From NCBI GenBank assembly GCA_030620095.1, contig JAUTXW010000871.1, positions 124,001 through 188,000 of the forward strand: DNA of 64,000 bases. The letters run 5' to 3'. The stretch comes from Kuschelorhynchus macadamiae. Lineage: Eukaryota; Arthropoda; Insecta; Coleoptera; Curculionidae. Made by a program: the position numbers and the translations under genes. Shown here one piece after another: positions 10,812-21,277 of the stretch (position 1 is the stretch's first letter; each line of letters starts with the position of its first letter). The notes under the pieces are model-generated. The model was not told the DNA's origin. It saw only the letters and a list, made by a program, of their open reading frames with translations, and did no database searches.

Positions 10812-11047
10812 TATGCCCAGTCGCATATGTATGTATTGGATCAAGGGCGTATTTAAAATAATTTTATTTTTGTTACCTAGTATTTACTGCATGTAACATA
10901 GCTTCAACAAATGCAACTACATTTTTTTGATAGTATGTGGTACTAATAATTAATTAACAATATCGCATATCTATATCACTACAATAAATATTAGGTAACA
11001 CAAACAAATATCTCTTACATATTCCTTTGGTCTGATACATATGCTCC

Positions 11048-11048
<1 letters not shown>

Positions 11049-11095
<47 letters not shown>
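11049..11095. repeat. (TA)n microsatellite
   Basis: Perfect TA run of 47 bp. Confidence 0.95.
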
Positions 11096-11097
<2 letters not shown>

Positions 11098-11985
11098 TAA
11101 TGCCCTTTTCCAAGCTTGACCTGCAATTTTTTTTTGGTTACAGATTCAGTTTTAATTACTATAAATCATTTTCAATACCATGTCATATAAATATTGCATT
11201 GAAAATTTTTATAATAAGTATTCTCTACATTGAATAAACATTTTAAATAATTGAATACATACATTGGACATCTAAAAAACGATATGTTGCCTATCATTCA
11301 ACTTTCACAATCATTCATTGAACTAATATTTTCACTAGACATTTTACTAATTTAAACAAATCACAATTTTTCATAACACACCCTATACGTTGGACTGCAA
11401 ACGAATTTAAACTAGAATCAGGGACACTGAGTACAAGTAAAGCAAAGAATTTAGACTGGCACCAGTCTAGCGGGTAGACGGGGAGTCGAGAGGTGTATTT
11501 TGACGGTCGACCGGAGTGACCCAACTTACATTTAATTCTGCAAACTTTGGCTCAATGTCATACATTTCTTTATTCTGCGGACTTGGCGGGCGTGAGCAGC
11601 AGTCGAGCCAATGATGTATAATATTTAGAAAAAGCCAGCACTTTCTGGCAAACTGGAACTAAATAACAAAAGTTATTCTTGATATTTAGATTTATTTATT
11701 GATATTTATTTATTTATAAACGGGTTATATCCAATTGATATTATTAGAGCTACGAGCCAAATCAATGTACTACTAATAATAGCAAATTTATTGTTAGAAA
11801 GGAAAAATTTAATTTTTGTTTGGGATGTTAGGGGGACGCTGGTCCACCTCGTGGACGTTCTTATGCTACAGCGATTTTCAGACGGTCGGGCAATGTTGCG
11901 TTTTTCGGAGATAATTCCCAATGGGAAAGATTTCAGGGAGGTAAAAGTACTTTATTGGGCCTCCATGTTACCCACTTGAGAATTG
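11096..11985. other. No gene recognised
   Basis: Contains a few short open frames on both strands (11315-11524, 11706-11979) with no recognisable domain. It lies just downstream of the LINE 3' tail. Confidence 0.4.
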
Positions 11986-13998
11986 ATTACATTTACATTT
12001 ACATTTATTTAATAATATATACGTTACAGGTTAAAACCCAAATAGTATAAAAGTAACACAGCAAAATACACACAAACATAATACTTGTACACTATACAAT
12101 ATTAGAAAGTTACAGAATTAGTGAAGAGAAAAAAAAGACAAATATCAAAACAGGTATAAAGTAAAGTAGTACATACTATAACAGACAAAAAGAAATCTAA
12201 TTAATCAAGACATCTTGCAAAATTGCCTCAATTTTATTTTTAAAACACGTGTTGGTGCAATGAATGTCGAAGTCATGTGGTATAAAATGGTTAAAGTGGT
12301 CCATAAAGCGATTTATAGGCTCATTTCTTCCAGCATCCGTCCTAAAAGGTCTTAGGGAGAACATTTCATTCAGACGCGTTGGCCTGGGTGGTGCCCGAAA
12401 CCTCAGTTCACCAAGCAGTAGTGATGGACTGTCTATATGATTGTTCATGATTTTGTGTCCGAATGATAGATTTAACACTATTTGGCGAGACTCCAAAGTG
12501 TCCGTACCAAGAAGACGTAATCGCTCCCTGTAGTCTATTAATGTTGGATCAATTCTCAGCTTCTTCAGAAGAAAACTGGCAAATTTAGATTGAACCCTTT
12601 CAATTCGTTTTATATAGATTCGGTAGAGAGGAGACCACACTACGCTGCAATATTCCAAGTGACTCCGAACCAAACCGGAAAATATGGATTTCAGGGCTTC
12701 AATATCCTTGAAATCCCAACACTGTCGCATGATGAAGCCGACCATCTTAAAAGCCTTTGATATGACTCCGTCAATATGATTTTTGAACCTCAACTCACTG
12801 TCCATAATAACACCCAGATCGTTTACCATAGACACCCTTTCTAGTAATTTTTCATTGATGTTGTAATTGTGGATGATAGGCTGTTTCTTCCTTGTAAAGG
12901 TTATAATTTTGGCTTTAAAACTATTTAGGGACAATCTGTTGCCAGAACTCCATTTCACAATCTTATAAATTTCGTCCTGCAATTTTATGTTGTCGTTGGT
13001 ATCTGCAATAGTCCTGTAGATTTTGAGGTCATATGCGAAGAACAGAAACAAATAATTCTCGAACACACCTCATAAATCGTTGATAAATATAAGAAACAAA
13101 ATTGGACCCAAGTGTGAACCTTGAGGAACACGCGAGTCAACTTGGATATCATCTGAAAGTGATCCGTTGAATTTGACTTGCTGTGTCCAACCAGTAAGGT
13201 AGCTTTTCAACCACGGCAGGAGTGGATCCTCAATACCGTGAAACTTTAGCTTGCTCAGTATGAGGTTGTGATCAACTGAGCCAAAGGCCTTCTTAAAATC
13301 AAAATATATCGCATCGACCTGAGAATTTGCGTCGAGGGCTTGTGCAATATAGCTGCAATAAACCGTCAGGTTCACCTCGCACGATCTATGAGTTATAAAT
13401 CCGTGTTGGTGCTGCGAGAGTATTCCACGAAAAGCCTCTGTAATGTGACCCGCAACGATCGATTCCAACACTTTTGGAAACATGACAGACCGGATATTGG
13501 ACGATAGTTGGATATATCAGATCTTTTCCCGTTCTTAAAAATAGGACTGACTATTGCTCTCTTCCAAACTGTAGGGAAAGTTCCTGAGTTGACCGACAGT
13601 CTGAAGATACAGCTTAACGGGAGTGACAATGTAGGACCACAATTTTTTACAAACAGAGGTGGTATGTCGTCTGTACCCGCACTCTCGTTTGCATCCAATT
13701 CAACCAGTTTTTTAAAAACGGTATCGCTGGCTATTTGAGTATTACACATGTTTATATTGGAGATGTTGCTGAGTTCTTGGGATTCGTATCTCAGATTGCT
13801 AGTGCCAACCGCGTATATAGACTGGAAAAATTCCGCAAAGAGATTGGCAATTTCTTTCGGCCTGGTGGTTACTTTGTTGTTCAGGTGCATCTCCTTCGGA
13901 TAGCCGATTAAACTTCTTTTTGATTTCAGGTATTTCCAGAATGATTTGGGGTTTTGGAGTGCGTTATGCTGTGAACGAATAACATATGCTTGATAGTC
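11986..13998 (-). pseudogene. 5'-truncated LINE (Jockey/CR1-type), reverse transcriptase part
   Basis: Minus-strand RT of a non-LTR retrotransposon. It starts within the linker before RT ('QNPKSFWKYLKS', near 13950). RT motifs follow: 'AGTDDIPPLFVKNC', 'RPIS', 'VDAIYFDFKKAFGSVDH' (normally KAFDSVDH), 'QGSHLGPILFLIFINDL', then 'FFAYDLKIY', where the catalytic FADD box has become FAYD. After it come the thumb and C-terminal region 'HLEYCSVVWSPLY' and 'LLGELRFRAPPRPTRL'. No RNase H is present. A +/-1 frameshift lies near 13475 and an in-frame TGA at about 13067-13069 just before the FAYD box. The 3' end carries three tandem ATTTAC units (about 11987-12006), a typical short-repeat tail. It is dead on several counts. 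Clade assignment beyond 'Jockey/CR1-like' is uncertain. Confidence 0.8.
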
Positions 13999-15769
13999 TT
14001 ATTAAGTAGAAAATAAAAATGAATGATTTGCCCCTAGATATATTTTAAGTCAACGTTACGTAACCTTACGGTAGTTTAAAAATAAAAGCATTTTTTTAAG
14101 TTTTTTTAGTTACATCTATTTTATTTTGTACTTTTTGGCAATGTTTATTACTCACCCTGTATAAGACATTCACGACGGGACGGGATAATATAACATATAT
14201 AATAATAAAACAGATATAATAATAATTGTATGTTACAACTGAAGTTAAAGAAAAGCTTTTAAAATAGGGCAGGTTTTACTACTAAATTTGACACTAAAAT
14301 ATACAATAGTATTCTGTGGTTATGTTGTTATGAAGGCACTAATTACTTATTTTGTTTCGTATATTTAAATAAAATTTCCTGAGGAGCTGTTTTTTTCTGC
14401 AGTCCCCCACTTCATAGACCTACGGGCCGCCACTGCGTATTTCTATAAATATTTGTTAAACTTTTTGTTGTTTGTATCGTATAACCTTCCTCAAAAATCA
14501 ATTATTGCAGTTGTAATGACGAATTTTTTCTTTTGAATTCATTTTTAAAGATCATACAAAATTTTTCGCGGAATTATTAGAAATTTTGTCCGGGGACGAG
14601 TTCTCAATTGTCAATTTTCCGATTTCTCTGTTAAGTGGAGATGTCGGTGAGAGAAAACAAACTAGTTTCTATCGCTTTATGTCAGAAACTATCGCATTTA
14701 GGAAATGAAAATACCCTCAGAGTCATGAAGATATCATCATAATATATTGTTAAATATTAGCAAAAAGTGGATTTTTGCATTATTTCTGCACGAGAAATAA
14801 TATACAAACCGATCGTGACACTTGCGTTGCTTAAAGGACTATACGCAACTGCAGCATAACTTTTAGTATGGAAGAATAAATGTGATAATGACAATAAACA
14901 TTCCATGTCCGTTTACTCTAAAATGGAAATAAAGCCAGCAAAGCATTCAACTTACATAAATGTCTCTGGAAGCGGCAAACCGTAGCTCCGGTACGTAATT
15001 TCTAATGCATACGGAGTCTATAGCATAATAGACCGCAATCAGGAACGGGATTGTTTGCCGAGAATATCTTTGGAAATTGGGACAAAACCAAGAAATGTAG
15101 AATTTTATTAGGCGACAATCCGGCATATCTAATCAAATTTCGAGTAATTTTCACAAAGAATTGCCAACCCCGGTTAGTACAACACGGAAGGTTTTAATAA
15201 TACTTTATTCGATACGCTTTCAGTGTCCCCAATCACAATTAGGCAATTAGGTGGAAATCTTCTAAACGATTGATGTGAAATATCGTTCTACTTACACGTG
15301 TCAGAAAAAAAACCTGTTTTAGGGAAGGTTAAACTTAGTTTGAACTGATATATTTGTCGATATTCCGCTTGAGTGAAATAATTATCTGAATGTTGAAGAT
15401 TATGATTATTATTCATTTGTGTCTTTTCCTTATAAAACAAACATTATAAAGTAGAAAAATGGTAAGTGAAGAATTATTAGCACGATAAATTTGTATAGAT
15501 TTAAACTGAGGTTTTTTTAATTTAATAACAATTTAAAAAATGACAATAATAAAATCCACTTCAAAAAAGCTTTAAAGATTACGATATAACAGTGTAACCG
15601 ATTTTAAAAAATTGACTTATTAAAGTTGTTTCTTGTTTCTTTATTATTTTCATAATTTTATCTTTTTTATTTCAATTTATTATTAATTGCATTTTATTAT
15701 TACTGTCCAACACAACTTCATAACTTATTATTGTTAAGAATACTTGTTCTTCTCAAAATAAGCGCACAC
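13999..15769. other. No gene; contains a lone hAT end at 14435
   Basis: CCTACGGGCCGCCACTG ends at 14435. Read inwards it is CAGTGGCGGCCCGTAGG, the TIR style of the hAT copies at 34735 and 56612. No partner end or matching 8-bp duplication (flank CGTATTTC) was found. A CACCCTGTATA word near 14155-14164 resembles mariner ends. The rest is anonymous AT-rich sequence. Confidence 0.4.
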
Positions 15770-15935
15770 CTTTGGAGAACAAATATCTTAGGTGTAAAAA
15801 ATGACAGTTATAATGTTTGGGTCTTATTTTAAAAAAGAAACTCAAATTATTTTTTTAAAAAAATTCTATATAGGGTGGAAACAAAAAAAAATAGTTTATT
15901 AAAAATTAAAGGAAAATTGAAAAATAACGTATAAT

Positions 15936-16553
15936 TTAGAGTAAAAACCACGTTTTAAAAACAACATCTAACAGATGATAACCTCCTCTTCTAACACATT
16001 CCTGCAATTGAGGTTGAACCTTGTTCATAACATTATTCAACATTTCTTGCGGAATTGCTCTGATTTCATTTCTTATGTTTTCTTTTAGATCTTCAATTGT
16101 GTGGGGATTATTTTGATAGACTTTCGATTTCAAATATATCAACAGTCAAAAATCACAAACTGTTAACTCACATGACCTAGGTAGCCACGAATAATCACCG
16201 TGTCTTGAAATTAAATGACCCAGAAATATTTGTCGCAAAATTTGCATGGAAGCTTTCGCGGGGTAGGAGGTTCGGTCATCCTGTTGGAACCATATTGTGT
16301 TTTGTGGGAATTTGCGCAATTGTCGTCTAAGAAATATTTGTGACATATGCGCATATCTTTTGTGCGTTAACAGTAACGCTGCCCCCTTTTTATCCTCAAA
16401 AAAATAAGGTCTGAAAGTTCTCTCCATTGATACTGCTCAACAAACGGTAACCTTTGATCGTGTAAAGGCTGTTGGTGAATTTGTCTTGTATTTTCAGAGG
16501 ACCAATAACGGTAGCTCTGTTTTGTCACCAGAGATATGAAAATATGTTTCATC
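15936..16553 (-). pseudogene. DD41D mariner transposase, C-terminal part
   Basis: The reading frame keeps 'RPYFFEDKKGAALLLTHKRY', 'FPQNTIWFQQD' (second catalytic Asp) and 'PRSCELTVCDF' (third Asp). 41 residues lie between the two Asp, which defines the DD41D class. Then comes 'YLKSKVYQNNPHTIEDLKENIRNEI' and a C-terminus 'QLQECVRRGGYHL'. There is an in-frame TGA at 16143-16145 just after CDF and a frameshift near 16420. The first catalytic Asp lies across the hAT insertion: 'LFMSDET' is encoded at about 19190-19215 and 'FHISGDKT' resumes at 16553. Removing the hAT and one 8-bp duplicate joins them in frame. The N-terminal part beyond about 19300 is too decayed to read. Confidence 0.75.
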
Positions 16554-19190
16554 CAGGGGCGTGCAGTCCATGGAAGCAAGGGCAGCAGTGCTTCCCCTAA
16601 AAAAATTACAAAACATCTTCTAAAATGTAATTTTTGAAATAGGAAACCATTAATTTAGTTTATATTAAAAATGCTAAAATAGTATCTTAATTATCAAGCC
16701 CATAATAAATGCGGACTTGACTCCGACCCAGCCACAATAGAAAGTCGAATAGAACCTATGCGGGCCGTTAGCTTCTCTGCAGCCAAGTCCTGTATGATTG
16801 ATTTCCTGTGAATCGAGCCAGAGGTTATTGAACTTTCCACCGGCTGTTTGCAATTTTTGCATTTTAGTCGCGTGCTTTAAGTGGGGGCGGAAGCTATCGT
16901 TGGAGTAGGTTCTTTGTTTGAACGGCTATCCGTGTGTTATGTGATGTGACAATAATACGGAGGTGGGCATGCAAAAAATACCGTCAACTTTGGCTGTCGG
17001 TAATGTTGAAAATGTTGGAGAATTTAGTACGAAGAGTGTGTGTGAATGTGTGGTGTGTGTCTTAATAATAAAGGGATTTTCAACATTAAACTTCGCTGAT
17101 AAGCTTCAAATAATTTCCAAAGGAAGAGCAAAACCGCCTATGAAAAATTTAATCACAAAAATGAAAAACTATACTAAACATTTTTATCCGGAAAAACAAT
17201 ACGAACAATTTAAATGGCTAACATTGTGTAAAAATAAAAGTAAAGTATAAGTAAATTATTTTGTTGGCCATGTTTACTTTTTGAAAATGAAAAAGCTCTC
17301 TGGATTAAAACTGGTTTTTCCGATTTAAACAATTTTCATAAAGCTGTAAAAAGACACATTATATCCAAAGCGCATTTGCAGGCCATCATAAAAGAAAAAG
17401 TCTTCGGCAAAACCAGAATTGAACACGCCTTTAATAAACAGTTGAAATTAGTCACCGCCAACACAATGAACTAGTCGATAAAAATAGACAAATATTAAGA
17501 AGACTTATCGATGTTGTTTGTTCCCTCGGACAGCACGAATTGGAATTTAGAGGTCATGACGAAACAAGGGTTTCTTCAAATAGAAGAAATTTTCCAGATT
17601 TACTTAGTTTAATGGCTAAATATGATGAGTGCTTAAAAAATCATTTAGAGTAGTCTAGCGTTTTCCGCGGAAATTCGAATAGAATCCAGAATGATTTAAT
17701 TTCCGCTGTTGCAACCATTATTCTAAAAAGAATTAATCAGGAGATTGGCGAGGCGCGGTTTATTGCTATTGTTCTGGATGAAACAACTGATATCACTAAT
17801 TTTAGCCAATTATCTATAGTAATATGCTACGTTAAAACAGACGAAGGTATTCAAGAGCGATTTTTAGGTTTTAAAAATGTGTTCGAAAATCATACAGCAG
17901 ATGTATTATATACCGTAGTTTATAACGTTACTAAATAAATTAGTGGAGAGAAAAAAATTAGTTGTTCAAAGCTATGCTGGAGCTGCAGTGATGGCAGAAC
18001 AATTAGGGGGTCTGCAAGCTAGAGTTCGAGAAACTTTCCCAAGTGCTGTGTTTGTCCATTATTTTGCTCATAAATTAAATTTAGTTGTATCCCAGGCCAT
18101 CAACCACATTAAAGAGTGTAAAGTATTTTTCGTTATTTTAAGTGGCATGGCTGCTTTTTTTCCAAGTCAACAAAACGTACACCAGCTTTGGAATCCATTG
18201 ACCACAAACGATTGCCCAAAGTAGCTCCAACTAGGTGGAACTATAATGGAAGCCTTCTGTTAACAATATCTGAAAATCGTGAATCACTGATTGAACTATT
18301 TGAGAATATAATAGAAAATAATGAAACGTAGGACTCAGAAGCAATAAATAGTTTGAGGGGGTTTTTGGACTGTTTGAAACGAGATTTTAATTTTAATTAT
18401 TGGTTGAACATATTTTCAGAAATATTTCCTTTCTCGGACAATGTTTTTAATATATTACAAACTAAAACAAATGATATTGCTTTTAGCCTAAAAAAAGTGG
18501 ATGATTTTAAGTCCATGTTAAGCCAAAAAAGAGATGACTTTGACCTATTTTGGGAGAAAACGATGAGTTAAATGTAGAGTTACAAGCCTAGCGTCTTCAA
18601 ACAGACAAGGTGGGAGATGTTCAAACATCATACAGACGCCTCTTTTATGAAATAATCGATCAAATTCAGCAACAAATAAACTATAGATTTAACGGTTTAA
18701 ATGATTTTAAATTCCTCGAAGAAAAACTTTTTCAAAAGATGCGTTTAAATCTCTTCTTCTTCATTATGGCCAGTTCTACGATCGAGTGTTAGTGCGATCT
18801 GAACTAAAAGTGATTTACGAAACTGATGACATTAGGACAAAAAATAACGCTAAGGAGGACAAGGAGCTGGAAGATGCCTACACCGAAGCGTCGAAATTGT
18901 GTGAATTAGTATTGACAATACCTGCCACAAGTTCGTCAGTAGAACGCAATTTTTCAACACTTAACGTATAAAAAATTTCATGAGAAATTTAACGGAGCAG
19001 GAGAGACTTTCGCATACATCGCTGTTGTCCATTGAAAATAAACTTCTCCAAAATATGTCGGAGCATCGACGTTTTTATGATGACGCCATTGACGAATTTG
19101 CAAAAAATGATCGAAGAACCGAATTACATTACAAATAGGAAAGTTTCTAAAAATTGCTTCTGTTTCTTAAAATTTCACCGCACGCCCCTG
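16554..19190 (+). mobile_element. hAT transposon, 2,637 bp, 8-bp target duplication
   Basis: Ends are CAGGGGCGTGCAGTC and ACCGCACGCCCCTG, inverted. Flanks are the identical 8-mer GTTTCATC (16546-16553 and 19191-19198). The target lies inside a mariner transposase codon stretch, so the empty site can be reconstructed unambiguously. It carries one transposase on the plus strand, with many lesions. Confidence 0.9.
16963..19137 (+). pseudogene. ZMYM1-like hAT transposase, broken
   Basis: The parts in order are as follows. A TTF-type zinc-finger region runs from 'KPPMKNLITKMKNYTKHF' to 'KLFCWPCLLF' (frame changes near 17250). Next is 'KTGFSDLNNFHKAVKRH', then the 'ELEFRGHDET' block (about 17535-17565), then the DUF4371-like 'ARFIAIVLDETTDI' with the first catalytic Asp (about 17755-17790). 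At 17965-17985 the second catalytic site reads 'SYAGAAVMA' where the family has 'YDGAxVM': the Asp is Ala. 'HYFAHKLNLVVSQ' follows. The C-terminal dimerisation motif 'IPATSSSVERNFSTL' is at about 18918-18962, and coding ends near 19137. Frameshifts or stops occur near 17250, 17473, 17653, 17938, 18224, 18330 and 18570. It could not catalyse transposition itself. Confidence 0.8.
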
Positions 19191-19730
19191 GTTTCATCCG
19201 ACATAAACAAGTTCGGGATAGGATTGGGAGTATTTCTTAAAAATTGTAAAAAAATTGGAAAAAATTAAGGCTAAATGCCAAAATCTGCTGTTTTGACCTT
19301 AAAGATGTCAACGCCCTTCTAAAAGTGTGCACCCATCTTAAAATTATGCACCTGTGTGGGGGATCTAAGTTAAATTTGGTTCGAAATTAGTACTGAATTG
19401 CGGAAATGGATCCAGTAGAAAAAGATCTTTCCAACATAAATGAACGATGTTCTGAATTATTATTCATGACAAATGAGCTAATTTTTAACTCCTATCACAC
19501 TGATCGGTTGACAAATTAAAAGGTATCAATTTAAAATGTATTTCTAATCAAGAGATAGACAGGTTAAAACAAACTGAATATTGCTATGAACAATGTTCAA
19601 CGTCGACTCCAGGAATGTGTTAGAAGAGAGGGTTGACATCTGTTTTTATTTTCAAAACTTAGTCTTTGGTTTGCATTATATGTTCAATTTTTCGTTAGTT
19701 TTTAATTTGTTTTTGTTCCACCCTATATAG

Positions 19731-20430
19731 ATTTTTTTTTAAAAAAGTTCCAAGAACAACTATTTGTCTATCTTGTTTACTCCAAAGATATTTGTCTTCC
19801 GTTCATTTTACATTACTATAAATGTCCCTTATATATTGGTGACCTGTCTTTTTATAGATTAAAAAAAGATCCTCATTTACATACATAAATGGCTAATTAA
19901 AACTTCTATATCACAAGCTTATACCTCTTTTTAATATAACAAAACATCCGGGGGGGGGGGGGGGGGGAAGGAAGAAGGTTCAGAATCCTGAAGTAATGAA
20001 AAATCTAATAGAATATCATCATTTGCCCGTGTTAATTATACCTTCCTGTAATATATCAAGAGCTCGTGGGGAGTCTAGGCAAAATTGCAAAGGGCCAACT
20101 AGAGTTTATGATATAATGCTCAATTTTTTTGATTGCGTAAAAATTTCTTCCGAAATTTAGGGTTGAGAATATACGGAATAATACTTTCACTAAAACTATA
20201 TTTTGTGAAAACTGAAAATGACCTAATTTTTTAAATACTTCAATTCTCTAAAAAAATATTCTTAAATTTTCTCGAAAACGACTAGTCCAATCAAAAAATA
20301 TTTTCACTTCCCCATACAACAGCCAATTTAGTAGTATTAATATAATATAATAGGCCATAGAGGAAGTATTGGAATTGTAAAAATGTTCGAAAAATATAAA
20401 TTGTGTTTTTTCGAGGATTTACACTAGATT
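19731..20430. other. No gene; poly-G run at 19950-19967
   Basis: An 18-base G-run is the only distinct feature. The rest is AT-rich with no recognisable frame. Confidence 0.5.
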
Positions 20431-20432
20431 AC

Positions 20433-21275
20433 TTAGTTTAGTTTATTTAGTTTATTCAATTTAGTACACTACAGAATCTACAAAAATTCTTAATGTTACT
20501 CTACTTAGCCTAAATTACAAGAAAGGAAGAAGAATAAGATAGACAACAAAAAAAACACCATAGTCTAGTTAACATACATTTAAAATCAACTATTAAGTAT
20601 TCCTCTTAATGAGGTTTGACTGAGGTAAAAAATATGAAAAGAAGAATCTATTATAGTTATAAAGTAAACGATCTGCAAAGGAGCTGAAACCATAATTAGT
20701 TCAATGATATTGTTCATAGAATAATTGCAGTTGTCTAGTACGTCTCATTGGTACTAGAAATAAAACTAAGCTTAAAAGACTACTACAGTTCAATATACTG
20801 TTGACAAGTTTGTAAAGAAATAACAAGTAAGCATTTCTACGTCGATATTTAAGACATTTAAAGCCACACAGTAAGAGCCTGGTTTCATAGGTTATGTTAT
20901 TGATGGCAATTTAAATTTATACAAAAGATATTTTACAAACTTACTTTGAACATTTTCAATTCTATTCAATTGACAAGCATAAAATGGAGACCATATGACA
21001 GAACAATACTCTAAAATACTGCGATCTAAAGAGTTATATAGACACGTAAGCGCCTTTGTATCATTCATGAGCTTAGTATGTCTTTTAATAAAACCAAGCA
21101 GTCCAAGTCCTCTCAGAACTATGTTATCAATATGAAGATTAAAAGTCAAATCAGATTGAAAAATTACTCCAAGATCATTAAATGATGCAACATTTTTAAT
21201 GTTTAAATCATTAATAGTATAGCAAGTTCTGATTGGATTCCGACATTTGTAAAAGCTAATAGATTTATATTTAGA
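20433..21275 (-). pseudogene. LINE RT C-terminal region and 3' end (segment 3)
   Basis: 'NDLGVIFQSDLTFNLHID', 'GFIKRHTKLMND', 'LDRSILEYCSVIWSPFY' and 'QLNRIENVQSKFVKYLLYKF' are the conserved C-terminal blocks, followed by many stops and an AT-rich 3' UTR. The DD41D transposon entered at the TA at 21276-21277. Confidence 0.75.
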
Positions 21276-21277
21276 TA

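Larger units (their letters stand above)
15770..19800 (-). mobile_element. DD41D mariner remnant with inverted ends, interrupted by hAT
   Basis: The inner symmetrical ends are CTATATAGGGTGG at 15866 and its complement CCACCCTATATAG ending at 19730. Weaker inverted similarity (ACAAATATCTT words) extends outwards to about 15790 and 19795, so the outer limits are approximate. The left part is the 3' half of a minus-strand transposase. The right terminal part (about 19585-19730) is a diverged copy of the same 3' end on the plus strand. Either two copies converged or the element is a rearranged fold-back. The hAT at 16554-19190 splits the left transposase. Confidence 0.55.

Noticed and set aside
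10635..10844. Long Ile-Tyr repeat frame
   Set aside because: Produced by the (AT)n microsatellite; the same holds for 50664-50895.
13508..13738. Plus-strand 76-codon frame
   Set aside because: Antisense shadow of the LINE RT.
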